A DNA stretch of 64,000 bases, from contig NZ_CP090066.1 in NCBI RefSeq assembly GCF_021391535.1, positions 2,059,501 through 2,123,500 on the forward strand. The letters are read 5' to 3'. Both the position numbers and the translations under genes were made by a program. The notes under the pieces are model-generated. The model was not told the origin of the DNA. It made no database searches and saw only the letters and a program-made list of their open reading frames with translations. The number at the start of each line of letters is the position of its first letter. Position 1 is the stretch's first letter. This document shows positions 59,959-64,000 of this stretch, piece by piece. The DNA comes from Aurantimonas sp. HBX-1. GTDB taxonomy: Bacteria; Pseudomonadota; Alphaproteobacteria; Rhizobiales; Rhizobiaceae.

Positions 59959-60456
59959 ATGTCCACGGTCGAAAAATCCTTCCCGGTTTCCTGGGACCAG
60001 TTCCACCGCGATGCCCGCGCGCTGGCCTGGCGCCTCGCCGGCCTGCGAAGCGACTGGAAGGCCATCGTCTGCATCACCCGGGGCGGGCTGGTTCCCGCCG
60101 CCATCATCGCCCGGGAGATCGGCACGCGGCTCATCGAGACCGTCTGCATCGCCTCCTATCACGAGTATACCGAGCAGGGAGAGCTGAGGGTCCTGAAGGA
60201 AGTCGCGCCCTTCCTGCTCGAGGACGACGGCGAGGGCATCCTGATCATCGACGACCTCACCGACACCGGCAAGACCGCCGGCCTCGTCCGCGCGATGCTG
60301 CCCAAGGCGCATTTCGCGACGGTCTATGCCAAGCCGAAGGGTCGGCCGCTGGTCGACACCTTCATCACCGAGGTCAGCCAGGACACCTGGATCTTCTTCC
60401 CCTGGGATCTCGGCCTCACCTTCCAGGCGCCGATCAGCAAGAGCACGGCTGGCTGA
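59959..60456 (+). CDS. gpt: Xanthine phosphoribosyltransferase
   Basis: A 165-residue PRTase that makes XMP and GMP from xanthine or guanine. The PRPP-binding motif is ILIIDDLTDTGKTAGLVR, and the N-terminal ITRGGLVPAAIIARE loop is typical of Gpt. Length is near that of E. coli Gpt (152 residues). It stands alone, divergent from the LssY gene by 99 bases. Confidence 0.93.
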   Translation: MSTVEKSFPVSWDQFHRDARALAWRLAGLRSDWKAIVCITRGGLVPAAIIAREIGTRLIETVCIASYHEYTEQGELRVLKEVAPFLLEDDGEGILIIDDLTDTGKTAGLVRAMLPKAHFATVYAKPKGRPLVDTFITEVSQDTWIFFPWDLGLTFQAPISKSTAG

Positions 60457-60754
60457 ACCCGCCGGCAGGGCGATTCGCCCCGCATCGGTGCGGTTCCGGC
60501 ACCGCTGAAGTGCCGATCGCCGACAGCGACGACTGTCGACGAGAACCGCGCGACTTATCCTCGCTTTCCTCCGGTCGCCCGACCGGATCGGCCCTAAACC
60601 GGCCCCTCCCCAATCGTCATTTGACCGCCTGACCGGACTCGCCCTAGCGTCCCGACAGGCGTGATTCCGGCCGGTTCGCACGCACGCCCGGAAGGCCCCG
60701 CCGACGCCTGAAAGCGAAGCGGGGATAACGGGGAAAACACCCGACCGGACGGAA

Positions 60755-60769
60755 TTAAGGTTCGCTTAA
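60755..60769. promoter_or_regulatory. CtrA-like binding site TTAA-N7-TTAA
   Basis: TTAA at 60755-60758, seven bases GGTTCGC, then TTAA at 60766-60769. This matches the alphaproteobacterial CtrA consensus exactly. CtrA is the cell-cycle master regulator, which would tie deoxyribonucleotide supply to the cycle. The site is 157 bases upstream of the ATG. Confidence 0.55.
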
Positions 60770-60780
60770 GCACCCCGAAT

Positions 60781-60796
60781 GCACTATATCTAGTGT
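60781..60796. promoter_or_regulatory. NrdR-box-like palindrome
   Basis: GCACTATATCTAGTGT: the arms CACTA and TAGTG are perfectly inverted around TATC. It resembles the NrdR consensus acaCwAtATaTwGtgt. NrdR represses ribonucleotide reductase genes when dATP is high and usually binds two boxes; I see only one good one here. Confidence 0.6.
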
Positions 60797-60925
60797 CGTT
60801 GGGCCGCCGTCATACAAGATGCGTGATTCTGACGATTTCGGGGGCCGAGCCAGGCGGACGGGGGTTTTCGCCGGCCATCGCGACCCTTCGCGGCAACAAT
60901 TTTGCGATACGAGGATGGGACCGTC

Positions 60926-63900
60926 ATGGGAATGAAGATCGAACGCCGCTACACCAAGGCCGGCGAAAGTGCCTATGAAACGGTCGCCTTCCGCAAGGCC
61001 ACCAGCGAGATCCGCAACCCGGACGGCTCGGTGGTGTTCCGGCTCGCCGACATCGACGTGCCGGCGCAGTTCAGCCAGGTGGCGTCCGACATCCTGGCGC
61101 AGAAATATTTCCGCAAGGCGGGCGTGCCGGCGCGGCTGAAGAAGGTCGAGGAGAACGACGTTCCGGCCTTCCTGTGGCGGTCGGTCGCCGACGAGGCGGC
61201 GCTCGCGGCGCTGCCCGAGGACCAGCGCTACGGCTCCGAGATGGATGCCCGCCAGGTCTTCGATCGCCTCGCCGGCACCTGGACCTACTGGGGCTGGAAG
61301 GGCGGCTATTTCGTCGCCGAGGAAGATGCCCGCGCCTTCCGCGACGAGCTCGCCTTCATGCTGGCGACCCAGAAGGTCGCGCCGAACTCGCCGCAGTGGT
61401 TCAATACCGGCCTGCATTGGGCCTACGGCATCGACGGCCCGAGCCAGGGTCATTTCTATGTCGACTACCGCACCGGCGAGCTGACCCGCTCGGGCACCTC
61501 CTACGAACACCCGCAGCCGCATGCCTGCTTCATCCAGTCGGTGGCCGACGACCTCGTCAACGAGGGCGGCATCATGGATCTGTGGGTGCGCGAGGCGCGC
61601 CTGTTCAAGTACGGCTCGGGCACCGGCTCGAACTTCTCCGAACTGCGCGGCGAAGGCGAGAAGCTGGCGGGCGGCGGCAAGTCGTCCGGCCTGATGAGCT
61701 TCCTCAAGATCGGCGACCGCGCCGCCGGCGCCATCAAGTCCGGCGGCACGACCCGCCGGGCCGCCAAGATGGTCGTCGTCGACATCGATCATCCCGACAT
61801 CGAGACCTACATCAACTGGAAGGTCCGCGAGGAGGAGAAGGTCGCGGCCCTCGTCACCGGCTCGAAGACCGTCTCCAAGCATCTCAAGGCGATCCTGTCG
61901 GCCTGCGTCAACTGCGACGGGCCCGAGGGCGACTGTCACGACCCGATGAAGAACCCGGCGCTGAAGCGCGCCGTCAAGGACGCCAAGCGCGCGCAGGTGC
62001 CGGAAAACTACATCAAGCGCATCATCCAGTTCGCGCGCCAGGGCTACACCGACCTCGAATTCCCGGTCTACGACACCGACTGGGATTCGGAGGCCTATCT
62101 CACCGTCTCCGGCCAGAACTCCAACAACTCGGTGTCCCTGACCGACGACTTCCTGCGGGCGGTCGAGCAGGACGGCGACTGGAACCTGATCCGGCGCACC
62201 GACGGCAAGGTGGCGAAGACGCTGAAGGCGCGCGAGCTGTGGGAGCAGATCGGCTACGCCGCCTGGGCCTCGGCCGATCCCGGCCTGCACTTCAACACGA
62301 CGATGAACGACTGGCACACCTGCCCGACGGCCGGCCGCATCCGCGCGTCGAACCCGTGCTCGGAATACATGTTCCTCGACGACACGGCGTGCAATCTCGC
62401 CTCGCTGAACCTCATCCAGTTCCAGGAGGAGAAGACCGCCGATGGCCTGCGCCGCTTCGACGCGCCGGCCTTCGAGCATGCCGTCCGGCTGTGGACCATC
62501 GTGCTCGAGATCTCGGTGCTGATGGCGCAGTTCCCGTCGAAGGAAATCGCCCAGCGCTCCTACGACTACCGCACGCTCGGCCTCGGCTTCGCCAATATCG
62601 GCGGCCTGCTGATGACCGCCGGCATTCCGTACGACTCCAACGAGGGCCGCGGCATCTGCGGCGCCATCTCGGCGCTGATGACCGGCGTCGCCTACCGCAC
62701 CTCGGCCGAGATGGCCGGCGAGCTCGGCGCCTTCCCGGACTACGAGCGCAACGCCGAGCCGATGCTGCGCGTCATGCGCAACCATGCCCGCGCCGCGCAC
62801 GGCATCGCCAACGGCTACGAGGGCCTGGCGGTCGACCCGGTGCCGCTCGACCACGCCTCGGTGAAGGACAAGCGCCTCTCCGGCCGCGCCAAGGCGGCCT
62901 GGACCGAAGCCGTCGAGCTCGGCTCGAAGAACGGCTTCCGCAACGCCCAGGTCTCGGTCATCGCGCCCACCGGCACGATCGGCCTGGTCATGGACTGCGA
63001 CACCACCGGCATCGAGCCCGACTTCGCGCTGGTGAAGTTCAAGAAGCTCGCCGGCGGCGGCTACTTCAAGATCATCAACCGGGCGGTGCCGGACGCGCTG
63101 CGCACGCTCGGCTATTCGGAGAGCCAGATCGCCGAGATCGAGGCCTATGCGGTCGGCCACGGCAATCTCAACCAGGCGCCGGCGGTCAACCCGTCGTCGT
63201 TGCGGACGAAGGGCTTCGGCGACGCGCAGATCGAGAGCCTCAACGCGGCGCTGGGCGCGGCCTTCGACATCAAGTTCGTCTTCAACAAGTTCACGCTCGG
63301 CGAGGAATTCTGCCGCGACGTGCTGGGCTTCACCGATGCCGAGCTGAACGACTTCTCGTTCGAGATGCTGCCGGCGCTCGGCTTCAGCCGCAAGGACATT
63401 GACGCCGCCAACATCCATGTCTGCGGCGCGATGACGCTGGAAGGCGCGCCCTTCCTCAAGGACGAGCACCTGCCGGTGTTCGACTGCGCCAATCCGTGCG
63501 GGCGGATCGGCAAGCGCTACCTCTCGGTGGAAAGCCACATCCGCATGATGGCGGCGGCGCAGCCGTTCATCTCGGGGGCGATCTCCAAGACCATCAACAT
63601 GCCGAACGACGCGACGGTCGAGGACTGCAACGCCGCCTACATGCTGTCGTGGAAGCTGGCGCTGAAGGCCAACGCCCTCTACCGCGACGGCTCGAAGCTG
63701 TCGCAGCCGCTCAACGCCTCGCTGATCGCCGACGAGGATGACGAGGACGAGGACGTCGTCGAGATGGCGACGGCCGCGCTGATCGCCGCGCCGCCCGTTG
63801 CCCAGGCCGCGCAGGTGGCCGAGCGCATCGTCGAGCGGATCGTCGAGAAGGTGGTGCGCGACCGCGAGAAGCTGCCGAACCGGCGCAAGGGCTACACCCA

Positions 63901-64000
63901 GAAGGCCATTGTCGGCGGCCACAAGGTGTATCTGCGCACCGGCGAGTTCGACGACGGAAGGCTCGGCGAGATCTTCATCGACATGCACAAGGAAGGCGCC
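60926..64000 (+). CDS. nrdJ: Adenosylcobalamin-dependent ribonucleotide reductase (partial)
   Basis: The frame opens at ATG 60926 (MGMKIERRYTKAGESAYETV; GAGG about ten bases before) and stays open for 1025 codons to the window edge, so the 3' end is missing. It reduces ribonucleotides with coenzyme B12 as radical source. Visible class II features include NSPQWFNTGLHWAYG, KSGGTTRRAAKMVVVD, the active-site loop RIRASNPCSEYMFLDDTACN and a likely second catalytic Cys in the HPQPHACFIQSV segment. An acidic run (DEDDEDEDVVEM) lies near residue 940. A 1077-codon minus-strand frame opposite it is a GC-driven shadow. Confidence 0.94.
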   Translation, partial: MGMKIERRYTKAGESAYETVAFRKATSEIRNPDGSVVFRLADIDVPAQFSQVASDILAQKYFRKAGVPARLKKVEENDVPAFLWRSVADEAALAALPEDQRYGSEMDARQVFDRLAGTWTYWGWKGGYFVAEEDARAFRDELAFMLATQKVAPNSPQWFNTGLHWAYGIDGPSQGHFYVDYRTGELTRSGTSYEHPQPHACFIQSVADDLVNEGGIMDLWVREARLFKYGSGTGSNFSELRGEGEKLAGGGKSSGLMSFLKIGDRAAGAIKSGGTTRRAAKMVVVDIDHPDIETYINWKVREEEKVAALVTGSKTVSKHLKAILSACVNCDGPEGDCHDPMKNPALKRAVKDAKRAQVPENYIKRIIQFARQGYTDLEFPVYDTDWDSEAYLTVSGQNSNNSVSLTDDFLRAVEQDGDWNLIRRTDGKVAKTLKARELWEQIGYAAWASADPGLHFNTTMNDWHTCPTAGRIRASNPCSEYMFLDDTACNLASLNLIQFQEEKTADGLRRFDAPAFEHAVRLWTIVLEISVLMAQFPSKEIAQRSYDYRTLGLGFANIGGLLMTAGIPYDSNEGRGICGAISALMTGVAYRTSAEMAGELGAFPDYERNAEPMLRVMRNHARAAHGIANGYEGLAVDPVPLDHASVKDKRLSGRAKAAWTEAVELGSKNGFRNAQVSVIAPTGTIGLVMDCDTTGIEPDFALVKFKKLAGGGYFKIINRAVPDALRTLGYSESQIAEIEAYAVGHGNLNQAPAVNPSSLRTKGFGDAQIESLNAALGAAFDIKFVFNKFTLGEEFCRDVLGFTDAELNDFSFEMLPALGFSRKDIDAANIHVCGAMTLEGAPFLKDEHLPVFDCANPCGRIGKRYLSVESHIRMMAAAQPFISGAISKTINMPNDATVEDCNAAYMLSWKLALKANALYRDGSKLSQPLNASLIADEDDEDEDVVEMATAALIAAPPVAQAAQVAERIVERIVEKVVRDREKLPNRRKGYTQKAIVGGHKVYLRTGEFDDGRLGEIFIDMHKEGA

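Larger units (their letters stand above)
60457..60925. other. Leader and promoter region of nrdJ
   Basis: A 469-base gap with no gene. It carries a CtrA-like site and an NrdR-box-like site (listed separately) about 130-170 bases before the nrdJ ATG. No cobalamin riboswitch box that I could confidently recognise is present. The stretch at 60600-60750 is GC-rich and looks like plain intergenic DNA. Confidence 0.5.

Noticed and set aside
60457..60925. Cobalamin riboswitch upstream of nrdJ
   Set aside because: A B12 riboswitch would be plausible here, but I could not find a convincing B12-box core, so it is not called.
60755..63988. 1077-codon minus-strand open frame opposite nrdJ
   Set aside because: The plus strand in this interval encodes clear ribonucleotide reductase motifs in one open frame. 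The minus frame is rich in Arg, Ala, Val and Gly with no recognisable domain, as expected for a GC-driven shadow.

Overview
The window looks like chromosomal DNA of a high-GC alphaproteobacterium of the order Hyphomicrobiales. The best match from memory is the Aurantimonas/Aureimonas group. This rests on gene content: a coenzyme B12-dependent ribonucleotide reductase preceded by a CtrA-type TTAA-N7-TTAA site, Rhizobiales-style small proteins, and a giant calcium-binding animal-type heme peroxidase of the kind known as the Mn(II)-oxidising peroxidase MopA in Aurantimonas manganoxydans. No 16S gene is present, so this is inference.

The first 31 kb is an oxidase-and-secretion region. On the minus strand, from 28684 down to 4125, sixteen genes run in one direction: a giant RTX heme peroxidase (MopA-like), a type I secretion ABC transporter, a second RTX protein with a 108-bp tandem array, the HlyD-type adaptor, an M23 peptidase-like protein, a Tat-type multicopper oxidase, a Sco/cytochrome c fusion, and type II secretion genes gspF-G-H-I-J-K-L-M plus a short GspC-like gene. 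gspE lies on the opposite strand and diverges from gspD. A sensor kinase reads divergently from the peroxidase gene, and a LuxR-type response regulator faces the kinase. My working model is a Mn(II)- or metal-oxidising surface system: the peroxidase leaves by type I secretion, and the multicopper oxidase goes through Tat and perhaps type II secretion, with copper supplied by the Sco protein.

From 31.0 to 33.5 kb the DNA is gene-poor, with a tRNA-Cys, one small gene and a likely decayed gene. A trimeric autotransporter-like adhesin with a Gly-rich linker of three 30-bp repeats follows, with a small periplasmic protein behind it. From 36.4 to 41.3 kb come a LysR regulator, several small proteins, tRNA-Asn and a photolyase.

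At 41.4-46.5 kb a large zinc-ribbon/adenylate cyclase/ATPase/TPR protein converges on a three-gene operon of unknown role: two tandem paralogues (about 73% identical by hand alignment) and a methyltransferase. From 46.8 kb to the end the genes are mostly housekeeping: cysK and an alanyl-tRNA editing protein, sulfurtransferase, acetyltransferase, ornithine cyclodeaminase family protein, hydrolase, MFS transporter, threonine ammonia-lyase, adenine deaminase, tRNA-Leu, WrbA, a CinA-type protein, an LssY-domain protein, xanthine phosphoribosyltransferase, and nrdJ, which runs off the right edge.

Functions are assigned by reading motifs in the translations. No database search was run. The minus-strand, high-GC reading frames opposite nrdJ, the RTX gene and the peroxidase gene are treated as shadows.
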